Of a stretch of DNA of 64,000 nt, positions 1 through 9,936 are shown piece after piece. The translations under genes were made by a program, and so were the position numbers. Below the pieces are notes generated by a model that saw nothing but the letters and a program-made list of their open reading frames with translations, made no database searches and was not told the origin of the DNA. Positions within the stretch are counted from its first letter, which is position 1. Every line of letters begins with the position of its first letter. The stretch is from Takakia lepidozioides (lineage: Eukaryota > Streptophyta > Takakiopsida > Takakiales > Takakiaceae), in assembly GCA_030704615.1 (NCBI GenBank), contig CM060732.1:23498001-23562000 (forward strand), in the 5' to 3' direction.

Positions 1-370
1 AGATGCAACTACGGTGTAGGGGCGTTGAATGAAGCACGCACCCTGTTACACACCATGCACCTAGCCACAAACTGTTTGCACCTCTGTGTGCATACCACGC
101 CACCAATACTGCCCCTGCAGTAGACTATGAGTGCATCGCCCACCAAAATGCCCCAACTCCTCATGGGCATGCCGCGCTAACCGTGCACGTTGTGTTGGGT
201 GAGGCACGATCCTCACCCGACTATCCTCCCATACTCGAAGCAGGTGTATCCCCTCCCACTTGAACCTCTTGGCTTGTTGCAGGATCCGATCCCTCTCCTT
301 GGTAGTCACACTAGCTGCTGTGTCTCCAGTGGCACCACCTGGCTCATCACTAGCCTCAGGGTCCTCAGAC
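1..370 (-). mobile_element. Ty3/gypsy element A, integrase N-terminal fragment
   Basis: Reading on the minus strand from 370 to 1, the frame encodes a linker and then the integrase zinc-binding (HHCC) region. It shows HAHEELGHFGG, the tract QYWWRGMHTEVQ and, after a small frameshift near position 82, the Cys pair as CMVC. This is the part of pol that follows RNase H. The matching RNase H and reverse transcriptase lie at 6431-8118, on the far side of element B. The frame runs on across the 5-bp target duplication when B is ignored, so B landed inside A. The window starts before the catalytic core, so the element continues to the left. It is decayed and not functional. Confidence 0.85.
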
Positions 371-1100
371 TGTCGCGGCCCTTTGCCTTGAGGGCGGGGG
401 GGGGGGGGGGGGGTCGGGACACATGAGGGGCTGCCCCTGTGGTGGGGGCAGCGGCAGCGATAGGTATGGGGGGCTGAAGCACCCTTGAGTGTCCAAGGCA
501 CTCAAGGAGGCGGAGGCGCTCACTAGGTGGAGCCCTGCACACCGGGTTGCGGTGGGGGTGGCTCCACAAGGGGTGGTGGTAGCTTAGCGGGTCTTAGTGG
601 GGGTGGCATAGGACTCACCATAGGGTGGAGACCTCGTGGTGGGAGTCGTGGGGAGTCTTGGGACTCATCACGGCCCAATGGGGTCGTGGTGAGAGGGCCA
701 AGACTCACCGCGACTCACCACCGGGAGTCGAGGGTCTTCGTGGTGGTTCGCCATAAAATGGCATGGCTGGTTGTGAAACCCCCGCGGACAGCTACAGAAG
801 TATATATAGGGAGTAGTAACCCCGAGAACGGTGCAAGCCCGTTGGTGTCCAAAAACTAGTGAGTAAGCAAGCGAGCCGGAAAGCGACCAAAGAGTGGGGA
901 GCTGTTCCGGACTGCCATCTACAAAAGGGAATTCCACTAGGCCCAAATAGGTGGAGGGTCTTTCGGGAGAGCGTAGGGGACCGTTATGTCCCGGTGAGCA
1001 GCCGAAGCTCCGAGTTGGCCCGGCGGCCAGGTTGGGAGTCAGACGCGCGCATCAAAGTGAGTAACTTGAAGGGGAGCTTACCGAAGTGAGGTGCGCGACA
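371..1100 (+). repeat. 5' LTR of element B
   Basis: It starts TGTCGCG and ends CGCGACA, a perfect 7-bp inverted terminus with the standard TG...CA ends. It contains an uninterrupted run of 18 G at 396-413, against 15 in the 3' LTR and none in the copy at 59502-60230. A TATA-like box lies at 801-810. Transcription should start shortly after it and run into gag. Confidence 0.95.
801..810 (+). promoter_or_regulatory. TATA box in 5' LTR
   Basis: The sequence TATATATAGG lies in the middle of the LTR. It is conserved at the same place in the 3' LTR (6119-6128) and in the LTR of the second copy (59923-59932), which fits the U3 promoter. Confidence 0.6.
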
Positions 1101-1102
1101 CT

Positions 1103-1114
1103 TGGTATCAGAGC
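1103..1114 (+). other. Primer-binding site, initiator Met tRNA
   Basis: TGGTATCAGAGC starts three bases after the 5' LTR. This is the usual plant LTR-retrotransposon primer site, complementary to the 3' end of initiator methionine tRNA, and it sets the LTR boundary. Confidence 0.9.
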
Positions 1115-1155
1115 TTAGAGTTCAGTACGCGATCGTCCTTGGGATTGGCCTCATC

Positions 1156-2218
1156 ATGGGGTCGGGCAAGCCAAAGCGAAAGCGGAACGGCCCAAAAGAT
1201 GATGACCCTGGTGAGCCCGATGGGGGCGACGTGTCACCGAGGCGGCCGTTTGAGGAAGCGATGCATGCTTCTGAAAATGAGGCCGCGCAAGAGCGGGAGG
1301 AATCTGAGGAGTCGGAGTCCGAGGAATCCTTGAGAGCTCCGACAAACCAACAGATGCCCCCCATGGCGGCAGCCTTTTGGGAAGGGTTGCTGGCGCAGTT
1401 TGGCGGGACATTCAAAGACGTGTTGAAGGCGGCTAATGCCACTTCCACTAAGGCGAAGTTTAAGGTGAAGCCTAAGGAACCCGGCACCTTCGAGGGCGTC
1501 CGAAATCGGAAGGCACTCAACACCTGGCTCTTGGAGCTAGAGCAGTACTTCCGGGCGGCCAAGTTGAGTGACGAGGATTGGGTGGAAGTGGCTCCCACCT
1601 ATTTGAGGGGCTATGCTCAACAATGGTGGCAGAAACGCCTTCACGACCGAGGTCCAAGCCCGGAAACCTTGAGCTGGAGTGGGTTCAAGGAATTGATGAA
1701 GAGACAGTTTGTGCCCCTCAACGCGTCCTGGCTCGCCTGGGACAAGATGAGGAATTTGAAGCAAACAGATGACAGTTTGTGCCCCTCAATGTGCTGTTGC
1801 TCGAAGTCGCGGACATGGCAGAACCAGAAATGGTCTTCAACTTTGTGGCGGGACTGGCCCATGGGCCAGGCGGAAGTTGGAGGAGAAGCCACCCAAGACT
1901 TTGAACGAGGCTATTGAGAGGGCTGAATGTTTCTCAGATGTTCCTAGGGGTGAAAGACAAGGCCGTACGGAGCTGAACCACAAGAAGATTCGGCGGGAAT
2001 GTGACTCCTCCCGACCGGAAAAGAAGTGGGATAGGCCACGCGGCGAAAATGGAAATCGAAGGGAGGTCCTTCACACGTCAAGGCGGCACCCGGTGCTTCA
2101 AAAGAAAAAGCGGGTGGAGCGGCTTATGGCGGACAGAAGGCAACCTTTGATGGAGTGTGTTTCAATTGCGGGGAGTCCGGGCACATGGCCAAGAAGTGCA
2201 CAAAACCTCGACAATTGA
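1156..2218 (+). pseudogene. gag of element B, frameshifted
   Basis: The ATG at 1156 opens a gag-like frame: a basic N-terminus, an acidic Glu/Ser tract, then a retrotransposon-gag capsid region (W-rich, with QQWWQKRLHDR). After about 1770 the capsid reading moves between frames. A 19-bp stretch at 1703-1721 is repeated exactly at 1771-1789, suggesting a 68-bp duplication or template switch. A second shift lies near 1855, and a third occurs before the CCHC zinc knuckle, which is read in the pol frame. At least three frame changes make this gag non-functional as one polypeptide. Confidence 0.8.
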
Positions 2219-3927
2219 ACATGACTCGGGCAACCACGGAGCTGTCGGAAGATACCATCAGTCGCTTGGTGGAAGCGGTGGTCGCCAGGACTTGCAAGGT
2301 AGGCAAATTTTCTTGTGAGTTGTATCAGGAAACTGGCGCCTTACGAAAAGGGAGTCAGTTATTGTTCGTGGATGGGATAATATCCGGAACTAATGTGTCG
2401 TTGTTGGTGGACACAGGAGCGTCGCACTCCTTCATGACACCGGCAACGGCACAAAAGCTGGGACTCCCGACAAGTGACGTGGGGGCCTCTATTGAGGTGC
2501 GTTCTGCCAAAGGAGAACCTCAGTTGGCGACAAGGTTGGCGATTGATGTTCCTCTTCAACTGGGGAGTTGGGAGGGACGTGAGAACTTCACCATCTGCGA
2601 GATCGATGGAGTAGATCTCATTTTAGGGATGACCTTTTTGAGCAAATCCGGAGCGGTCATAGATGGCCGCAAGAGAGTAGTCACGCTGCCATGTGGGAAT
2701 GGTGGCGAGGTCTTACGAGTGTCGGAAACGCCCAAATCCGTGGGAGGGCGAATAAACCTTCTATCAGCAAAGGAGTGGGCCGTGGAGGAGGCACACGAAC
2801 CCCAATTCTTGCTTTACATTAGAGAAGTGAAGGGAGAAGGCGATGGGGAGCCGAGCCCAGATTGGATCAAGGGGATTTTGGAGAAATACCAGGATGTGAT
2901 GCCGGAGGATTTACCAAGCGGCTTGCCACCGCGAAGAGGAGTTGACCACAAGATTGAGGTGATACCGGGATCGGAACCGCCTGCCAAGGCGCCCTACCGG
3001 TTGAGCCACAGAGAGTTGGTCGAGCTGAAGACTCAGCTCAAGGATCTAATGTCAAAGGGGTACATCCGGCCGAGTAAGTCACCTTACGGAGCCCCGGTGC
3101 TATTTGCAGACAAGAAGGATGGGACGCTGCGGATGTGTGTCGATTACAGGGCTCTGAATAAGGTGACTATCAAAAACCGGTACCCTTTGCCAAGGATCGA
3201 CGACCTCTTCGATCGGTTGGCAGGAGCGAAGTATTTCAGCCGGATCGACTTGCGCTCCGGCTATCACCAAATTCGGGTGGCGGAAGGAGATGAGGAGAAG
3301 ACCGCGTGCAGGACAAGGTATGGTTCATATGAGTTCTTGGTGATGCCTTTTGGGCTCACCAATGCACCAGCGACATTTAGCACGTTGATGAACAGCCTTT
3401 TCCAGGAGTGGTTGGATGACTTTGTGATCGTGTACATCGACGACATCTTGGTGTACTCGAAAACAAAGGAGGAGCACCTGGAGCACCTCAAAAGGGTGTT
3501 CCAAAAATTGCGGGAAGGGAAGCTGTATGCCAAAGCTTCAAAGTGCGAATTCGGGGTCACGAAAGTGGAGTTCTTGGGGCATGTGATTACACAGGATGGG
3601 ATCAAAATGGATGACAGAAAGGTGAGGGCGATCTTGGACTGGGAGCCTCCGACTTCGGTCCAGGGAGTGCGATCCTTCCTAGGACTCGCCTCCTATTACC
3701 GGAAGTATGTGAGAAATTTCGCCAAGATCGCGGGGCCGCTGTCGGACCTTCTATGTAAATCCAAAGTCTGGGTATGGAACACATTTTGTGGCCAAGCCTT
3801 GCAAAATGGACTGCTCCGGTATAAGCAAAAGCGTCTCTACGTGCCGAAAGGAGGGATCAGGGATAGTCTCTTGAGAGAATGCCATGATAGACACTGTCTC
3901 GGACCGCGATCCAAAGTTTACGAGTAA
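2155..3927 (+). pseudogene. pol of element B: zinc knuckle, protease, RT; RNase H deleted
   Basis: One open frame of 590 codons. It starts at the CCHC zinc knuckle ([14 protein letters not shown]), followed by the aspartic protease signature [11 protein letters not shown] near residue 85 and a full Ty3/gypsy reverse transcriptase ([10 protein letters not shown], then [10 protein letters not shown] and VYIDDIL). After the RT connection at about 3770, sequence encoding nearly all of RNase H is missing. The frame jumps to the stretch that precedes integrase, and a second deletion joins RECHD to the middle of the integrase core. The frame then ends at TAA 3925-3927. Comparison with the copy at 57.3 kb, which keeps the integrase zinc finger, confirms the deletions. 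Confidence 0.9.
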
Positions 3928-4375
3928 ATTCTGGAGAGCACTTTGGAAGAAGATGGGGACGAGGCTGAAGATGAGCACCGCCTTCCAACCTACGACGGAC
4001 GGCCAAACGGAAAGAGTGAATTCCGTAGTGAAGCAATTCTTGCGGAATTACGTGTTGGCAGACCAATCAGACTGGATGGAACACTTAGACGCGGCAGAGT
4101 TCTGTTATAATAACACAGAACACTCCGCAACGGGAGTTTCCCCTTTCGTATTGGTCTATGGAAAAGCACCTCTGGTGCCGACAAGTTGGGCCGCCCAGGA
4201 CGTTGAGGAACCGGCAGTAGCGGCGGTACTGGAAGAACATGAGCGTTTGTTAAAGCTCGCAAAGTACAACATTGCCAAAGCTAGGAAACGGTATGAAAGG
4301 CAGACGAATCGGAAGTGGAGGGAAGTGAAGTTTGAGGCAGGCACAGAGGTCTGGTTGAACATCAAGAATTTATGA
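3884..4375 (+). pseudogene. Integrase C-terminal half of element B
   Basis: It resumes at the second catalytic Asp region (VSDRDPKF) and keeps the catalytic Glu in DGQTERVNS, then continues through the GPY-type C-terminal region to VWLNIKNL. The HHCC finger and first catalytic Asp are absent. It ends at an in-frame TGA (4373-4375), where related elements usually have Arg, so CGA to TGA is likely. The second copy at 58.2 kb has a TGA at the same codon. Confidence 0.85.
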
Positions 4376-4387
4376 CTACCTCCGGAA

Positions 4388-4786
4388 GTGAGTCCGAAGT
4401 TCGTACCTCCGTATGCGGGTCCCTTTCGCATTCGGAAGGTTATGAATGAGGATGTGTATGAATTGGAGCTGCCGACAAACAGCAAGGTGCACCCAGTATT
4501 CCATGTCTCCCTTTTGAAGCCTTACTTCAAAGATGAAGCACGTCCGAATCAGCATCAAGTGTTGCGTCCGCCACCTATGCTGTTGGATCATGAAAATGAA
4601 CCTAAGTACGAGGTGGAGGCAATACTTAAGTCGAGGAGGTTCAGGAACCGAGAAACGGAGTATCTCGTCAAATGGAAGGGCTATCATCATGTGGAGGCAT
4701 CTTGGGTGCGTGCCTCAGAAATGGGAAACGCATCCGAGGCGGTTGCAGCTTTCGAAGGGCGACCTCAAAAGCGGAAGAAGCGTTGA
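4388..4786 (+). pseudogene. Integrase tail and chromodomain of element B
   Basis: Same frame as the integrase, directly after the TGA. It encodes the end of the integrase (HPVFHVSLLKPYF) followed by a chromodomain (YEVEAIL, then EYLVKWKGY and a distal SWV). Chromodomains of this type bind methylated histone H3 and steer chromovirus integration. Without readthrough of the stop this domain would not be attached to the integrase. Confidence 0.85.
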
Positions 4787-5691
4787 TGGGGACATCAACC
4801 TTGGAGCGTGGGGGAGGAAATGCATGCTTAGCCCGGTTTAGCTAGTTCAGGAATCCGATTGCAAAAACTTGTATTGTACAAAAATTTGTTATAAAGGAAA
4901 TGGGTTCCAAATATTGTGCGTCCTATTGTGTTTGGAATGGTGATGCATGGTGTGGTTGGCTAGTGTGTAGAATGCATGCTAGCTTACAAATGTGGGAGAG
5001 GTAAATTGGGTTAATCGTGTGTTTGCGCAGTGCCGAAATCGGGTGACTCCCATCCAAGGGGCAAGGAAATTTGCGCCTTCTTTGGGAGTTCACGTGCTAG
5101 TGCGCACCTGGCGCGTGCGCGTACTATAACTGCGCTACCGAGGGGGTTGCCTTGTAGTGCGGGCTAACGCGGAAGCTACGTGCTTCCGTTCACGTACTAT
5201 AATCGTGTAGCCTCGGGACGAAGTCGTAGTGCGGCTTCGGCGTGTTCCCGTACCTTAGGCCATCATTCCAAGGTGGACCCAATTGTAGTGATTGGGGCGC
5301 ACGGTTGGTTCAAGGTTATCTTCCTAGTCAAAGAGGGTTCCAGGGAACCCTTGCTCAAGATGATGCCAAAAACGGCATCATGAGCGGTCGCAAGCAATGT
5401 TGTTGCAGTAAGGCGATTCGATCCTCGGGGAGGATCGTTCCTTGGCCTTGAAGTAGGCCAAGAAGAGTGCACTGGGAGGAGCTGGAGAGGCTCCACCCTT
5501 GGCCGGGACTTGGAGGAAGTCGGCCGAACTAGCTAGTGGAGAGTAGAGTCAAGTGTGGGGTTTGGTTCTTTGCCATGGGACGCCATGGTACGGAAACAAA
5601 CTCCTTGATGTGGGACGCCACAACTTGGATGTTCGTTTCTACAAAATGGACAAGTCGATGAGGACATCGACTCCCTGTTGGTAGGGGTGTG
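4787..5691 (+). other. 3' untranslated region of element B
   Basis: About 900 bp between the chromodomain stop and the 3' LTR with no coding sequence I can support. It is also present in the copy at 58.6-59.5 kb, so it is a genuine family segment. The bases just before the 3' LTR (GGTAGGGGTG) form a weak polypurine tract. Confidence 0.7.
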
Positions 5692-6425
5692 TGTCGCGGC
5701 CTTTTGCCTTGAGGGCGGGGGGGGGGGGGGGTCGGGACACATGAGGGGCTGCCCCTGTGGTGGGGGCAGCGGCAGCGATAGGTATGGGGGGCTGAAGCAC
5801 CCTTGAGTGTCCAAGGCACTCAAGGAGGCGGAGGCGCTCACTAGGTGGAGCCCTGCACACCGGGTTGCGGTGGGGGTGGCTCCACAAGGGGTGGTGGTAG
5901 CTTAGCGGGTCTTAGTGGGGGTGGCATAGGACTCACCATAGGGTGGAGACCTCGTGGTGGGAGTCGTGGGGAGTCTTGGGACTCATCACGGCCCAATGGG
6001 GTCGTGGTGAGAGGGCCAAGACTCACCGCGACTCACCACCGGGAGTCGAGGGTCTTCGTGGTGGTTCGCCATAAAATGGCATGGCTGGTTGTGAAACCCC
6101 CGCGGACAGCTACAGAAGTATATATAGGGAGTAGTAACCCCGAGAACGGTGCAAGCCCGTTGGTGTCCAAAAACTAGTGAGTAAGCAAGCGAGCCGGAAA
6201 GCGACCAAAGAGTGGGGAGCTGTTCCGGACTGCCATCTACAAAAGGGAATTCCACTAGGCCCAAATAGGTGGAGGGTCTTTCGGGAGAGCGAAGCGGGAC
6301 CGTTATGTCCCGGTGAGCAGCCGAAGCTCCGAGTTGGCCCGACGGCCAGGTTGGGAGTCAGGCGCGCGCATCAAAGTGAGTAACTATGACTTGAAGGGGA
6401 GCTTACCGAAGTGAGGTGCACGACA
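5692..6425 (+). repeat. 3' LTR of element B
   Basis: Matches 371-1100 almost throughout. I see about six to eight substitutions, a shorter G run (5717-5731) and a few small indels. It is followed directly by the CAGAC target duplication. Confidence 0.95.
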
Positions 6426-6430
6426 CAGAC

Positions 6431-8118
6431 ACTCCGTCTACAGTCATCCCCGTTGTAGGTCCAACCTGACCTCCCGATGCTAAGATACACAAAAAGACAG
6501 ATGCATGTCATCCCGGCACCATCTCCTCGTCTGTCTCACCATGCCACCGAGCTCCAGTGTCATCCTGCTAGCTCGTGCATGGATTGCGACTCAATCCATC
6601 CGCATTCTTATTGACCAAACCCGATCGATGCACAACCTGAAAGTCATACTCCTGGAATATAAGTGCTCATCGTGCAAGCTTCCCCGTAAGCTTGTCTGAC
6701 TCCATCAACCACTTGAGTGGCTGGTGATCCGTGACAAGGGTGAAGAGATTGTCGTATAGATAGCACCTGAAGTGTGCCACGGCCCACACTACAGCTAAGC
6801 ACTCCCTCTCATATGAGCTATACTTAGACTCTGCAACGTTGTTCGAGCGGCTAGCATAAGCCACTACGAACTCTTTTCCTTCATCATCCACCTGTGTGAG
6901 CACCGCTCCAAGCCCCGGTATGCTCCAATCTGTATGCAGCTGAAAGGGACGCCCCCTGATAGGTCGTCTCAAGATGGCGCCGAGGTCAACCTCGCCTTGA
7001 GCTCCTGAAAAGCTTGCTCTTGCTCATCTTCCCACTGCCACTCCTGATCTACCTTGGTTAGCTTGGTTAGACCCTTTACAATAGCACTAAATCCCTTGAC
7101 AAACCATCTATAGTAGTTTGTCAACCCCATGAAAGCTCGAACTCGGCTCACATCCGTGGGGCATGAAATCTGTGCGATGGCCTCTACCTTAGTCTGCTGC
7201 ACCCCCAATCCTCCAGGATATATCATGTGGCCCAGATACTCAATCTAGTTGTGGAAAAACTTGCACTGTCCCGGATGTAATTTCAATCCGTGCGCTCTCA
7301 AGCGCTCAAATACCACCTGAAGGTGTCTTTTGTGCTCCTTCATCGTAGCACTAAGATATTGATGATATCATCTATGTAGCACCGAACAAAGTCCACCCCT
7401 GCTAGAATCCTGTCCATGACTGTCTGGAACTCTGCAGGAGCATTCTTAAGCCCGAATGGTGAGAACCGCCACTGATATAGGTAATCCTTCCCGTGCTCAT
7501 TGATCCCCCAGAATGTCGTCTTCTACTTGTCCGCCTCCTTGATCGGCAACTGGTGATATCCGGACCACAAGTCCAAAGTGCTAAGACCTTGGCATGTCCG
7601 ATGGCATCAAAGATCTCCTCCGGTGTGGGCATGGCATACTTATCGGACTTGGTCTGACGATTTACAAGCCGGTAATCACCGCACATACGTCTCTCCGTCC
7701 AATTGCCATAGACGTCCTTTTTGGCTGGCATCACCGTGGCTGAAGTATACTCTCCACCAGAGAGCTCCACCAAACCAGCCTCCCAGAGATCTTGGGTCCT
7801 CATCTGAATCAAAGACCTCTCCATGTCATTGTATCTATAGGGTCTCCGAAAGATTGGCGTGTCTATGGCCAACTCAATATGAATTTCCTAACCCTTCAGT
7901 GCTCCCAAGTCCTTCAAACTGAAAGCAAAGCAAATTGTCCTCCGTAACTACAACCTCATGAGCAGTACTCCCTGTCTGCTCAGTCAATGACAAGGCCTCA
8001 TCCTGCCCCATCATCTCATCCTTGAGAACCTCCTCGACCCGAGAAGAATCCCGAACCTCATCCATCACAGCCGCCTTGGCTGCCAACTCCCTCTGAACCT
8101 CGAGCACCTCCCACGTGT
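6431..8118 (-). mobile_element. Ty3/gypsy element A, RT and RNase H fragment
   Basis: On the minus strand from 8118 down: a protease-to-RT linker (7874-8118), reverse transcriptase (about 7230-7872, including RMCGDYRLVNRQTKSDKY), the RT-RNase H connection (6969-7226, VRAFMGLTNYYRWFVKGF) and RNase H (6667-6972, FQLHTDWSIPGLGAVLTQVD and TDHQPLKWLM). The frame continues to about 6540 after a TGG-to-TGA change at 6697-6699. Frames change several times and the catalytic YxDD region is damaged. It is a different gypsy lineage from element B. It is interrupted at one end by B (371-6425) and at the other by a CACTA-like end at 8119. Confidence 0.85.
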
Positions 8119-8445
8119 CACTAGAAGAAAAACGTGGAATAACCACTGGCCCTTTAACCACTACTGTCTTTTTCCACTCTATAAACCACTAGTAACCACT
8201 TGCCAGTGGTTAATCCCAATGAAATGCCACGGTGGCATCACAGACAGTGGTTGGAAGTGGTTTCAACCACTCAGTAGTCCACGTGTAATAATTTGTTTTT
8301 ATTTATTTGCTAATACATTTTAATTAATAAATATAATATTCCTCGTGGACGAGTGCAGTGGTACATTGTGAGTGGTTATAGACACCTCAGTGATGGGAAG
8401 TGGTTGAAACCACTTGCTACTCAATGTGGTATGATTAGGGGTAAC
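8119..8445. mobile_element. CACTA-like transposon end with subterminal repeats
   Basis: At 8119 the element A frame stops and a CACTA-type terminus begins (CACTAGAAGAAAAACGTGG). The next 320 bp hold many copies of AACCACT and its complement AGTGGTT, the kind of clustered subterminal motif that CACTA transposases bind. The matching opposite terminus was not found by eye, so this may be one end of a larger or truncated element that includes the genes to 12.2 kb. Confidence 0.5.
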
Positions 8446-8616
8446 AGAGTAGTCCGGGTACGGCAACACAACCTCGGAAATCATGACCAATTTCACATGG
8501 ATACGGTAATAGTTGTCTGGCACATTTGCTTTCGGAAAGCCAGCAATATATCCCACACCTGCCCTTCTTTTTGGTGCACACGGATCAAACAATAACACCT
8601 TGTCGCCAATCTGAAA
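8320..8616 (-). pseudogene. Transposon-associated C-terminal domain (DUF8039-like)
   Basis: An exon-like frame opens after a TTGCAG acceptor at 8617-8618. It reads FQIGDKVLLFDPCAPKR, then a Gly/Ala stretch and YYRIHVKL...LPYPD. This pattern resembles the DUF8039-type domain found near the C-terminus of plant transposon proteins; I infer this from pattern only. Its 3' part runs into the subterminal repeat array. It lies downstream of the phosphatase-like exons on the same strand and may be the last exon of that gene. Confidence 0.35.
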
Positions 8617-8964
8617 CTGCAACAACCAGATTCCCATATCAATCGAACCCTGGAGAACAGAGACTGACAGCTTGGCACTCCTGCAAAATGGCATTGAAGT
8701 TCTTCCAGCAAACACCCCAACCCTACCTATTGTAGTACTTCCAATTCTGAATTGCATTTGCTTGTCTCTATACTCCATGCTGACATGATCAAAGCTGGAA
8801 CGGTGCCATACCTAGTTGATAGCAGGTTATGCATGGTCAGCATGGATGTGGTATGACGATGTCACAAAACTACCTTTGTAGGTTGCTGGGCCTGCAGCTA
8901 TATGGCGATACATAGGGGGTGTATTGATCCAACATTAAAAAAATTGCACAAGGGAAGTACTTAC

Positions 8965-9069
8965 ACTATGCGGATTTTGTTGGTCAGTCAGATCCACTGT
9001 GGTTGTAGTCTGATTGATAGCACATATTGTACTCTCCCTGCCCATTGAACGCTTCACTGGTTTCACCAT
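8965..9069 (-). CDS. Candidate internal exon (basic, NLS-like)
   Basis: Bounded by an acceptor (ATACAG) and a donor (GTAAGT), this 35-codon stretch starts MVKPVKRSMGRE and is rich in Thr and Gln. It follows in order after the exon ending TTKHNQRK with a GTGAGA donor at about 9187. It is probably part of the same minus-strand gene as the phosphatase-like domain. I recognise no domain. Confidence 0.35.
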
Positions 9070-9186
9070 CTGTATATTGAATGACACAATGATCAAAAAA
9101 TTAGAATAGCACGAATGACACACAATGTGAAGTAGCATTAACAATAAAAATCCACCCACGCGCCCAAGCATTGAAACTTTTGCTCT

Positions 9187-9933
9187 CACCTTTCGTTGAT
9201 TATGCTTTGTTGTTGCATCGGGAGGCAAAGTCGTTGGAACTCTAGCAGCAGGAAGCCCTGGTTCGGATGCCTTTGCAGATTGTTATGATCCACTACCCAT
9301 GGCTGCGCTCTTGAACAAGTAGTTGGGTTGCCCATATTTTTATGGGTGCCCTGACACATACTCAGGGATGTGTGCAGCCTTGGATACACCCTCTAACCAA
9401 GGCAGTAATTCTTTCATAAGCCTCTTGTAGTTTGGCTGATCCCTCGACTTCCATGGATACGGGAAGATGCAATTATTTGCAGGGTTGGGTAAGCAAGCGA
9501 GTGGGGAATCGTCCACCAACAAAGTATTGGTTGGATTGTAATGGCTGTAGTCCTTCCAGAACTTACATAAGTTCTTGTACATGATAGTTTTAGAAGGATT
9601 GACAGGGTCCACCATTCCCACAGGCTGGTCACAATAGTCTTGGTGAAGCACCACCTTTGGCTGTTTCCCACAAAACAAAGCTTTCACGAGTGGAAGGACA
9701 TTACTCAATGACATGGAAGACCATACACCTGCATCAAAAATCTGAAGGCATCGGTCCAGAAACTCCTGACACCCAGGTCTGGAGGTGACAGTGGGCTCTA
9801 GGTATTCCTTTGTTCGTAGTCTGGTCTCACATAACAATCCATTCAAGTCAAGTATAAGGATGTGTTTCTGCCTCTCAGATGCCGAAGGGCAATTACCTAG
9901 AGTGCCCCACAGACACACATTTCTGTGGGGCAC
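9187..9933 (-). pseudogene. FCP1/NIF-type HAD phosphatase-like gene
   Basis: The 9340-9933 frame encodes a nearly complete FCP1 homology domain of the plant DLNG subgroup: HILILDLNGLL at the start, RPGCQEFLDRC, GVWSS, then the second HAD signature TNTLLVDDSPLACL. FCP1-family enzymes dephosphorylate Ser/Thr, classically on the RNA polymerase II tail, using a DxDx(T/V) nucleophile motif. Here the second Asp is Asn, as in other plant DLNG proteins, so activity is uncertain. After PEYVSGHP come two in-frame TAA codons, then a Ser/Pro-rich extension to a splice donor at about 9187. The 5' end is unclear because a perfect 14-bp inverted repeat sits there. The neighbours are transposon-like, so it may be captured cargo. 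Confidence 0.6.
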
Positions 9934-9936
9934 TCT
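9899..9936. repeat. Perfect 14-bp inverted repeat
   Basis: AGAGTGCCCCACAG (9899-9912) and its exact complement (9923-9936) flank a 10-base loop. It lies at the 5' edge of the phosphatase-like exon, where the reading frame changes. It could be a hairpin in an intron or the mark of a small rearrangement. Confidence 0.7.

Larger units (their letters stand above)
371..6425 (+). mobile_element. Ty3/gypsy chromovirus B, complete LTR to LTR
   Basis: A 6.06-kb LTR retrotransposon with LTRs at 371-1100 and 5692-6425, a primer-binding site at 1103-1114, gag, a CCHC knuckle, aspartic protease, reverse transcriptase, part of integrase and a chromodomain. It is flanked by the direct 5-bp duplication CAGAC (366-370 and 6426-6430). 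Pol order RT before integrase, plus the C-terminal chromodomain, places it in the plant chromoviruses. The LTRs differ by only a handful of substitutions and short indels by eye, so insertion is recent. Its coding region is nevertheless broken: several gag frameshifts, loss of most RNase H and the integrase N-terminal half, and an in-frame stop before the chromodomain. It is therefore non-autonomous and was presumably mobilised in trans. Confidence 0.95.

Noticed and set aside
527-1089. Open frames inside the LTRs (also at 5845-6383)
   Set aside because: They lie in non-coding LTR sequence, are Gly-rich because of G runs, and are repeated only because the LTR is repeated.
8353-8735. Plus-strand frames across the subterminal repeat array
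   Set aside because: They overlap the CACTA motif cluster and the minus-strand exon and show no family resemblance.
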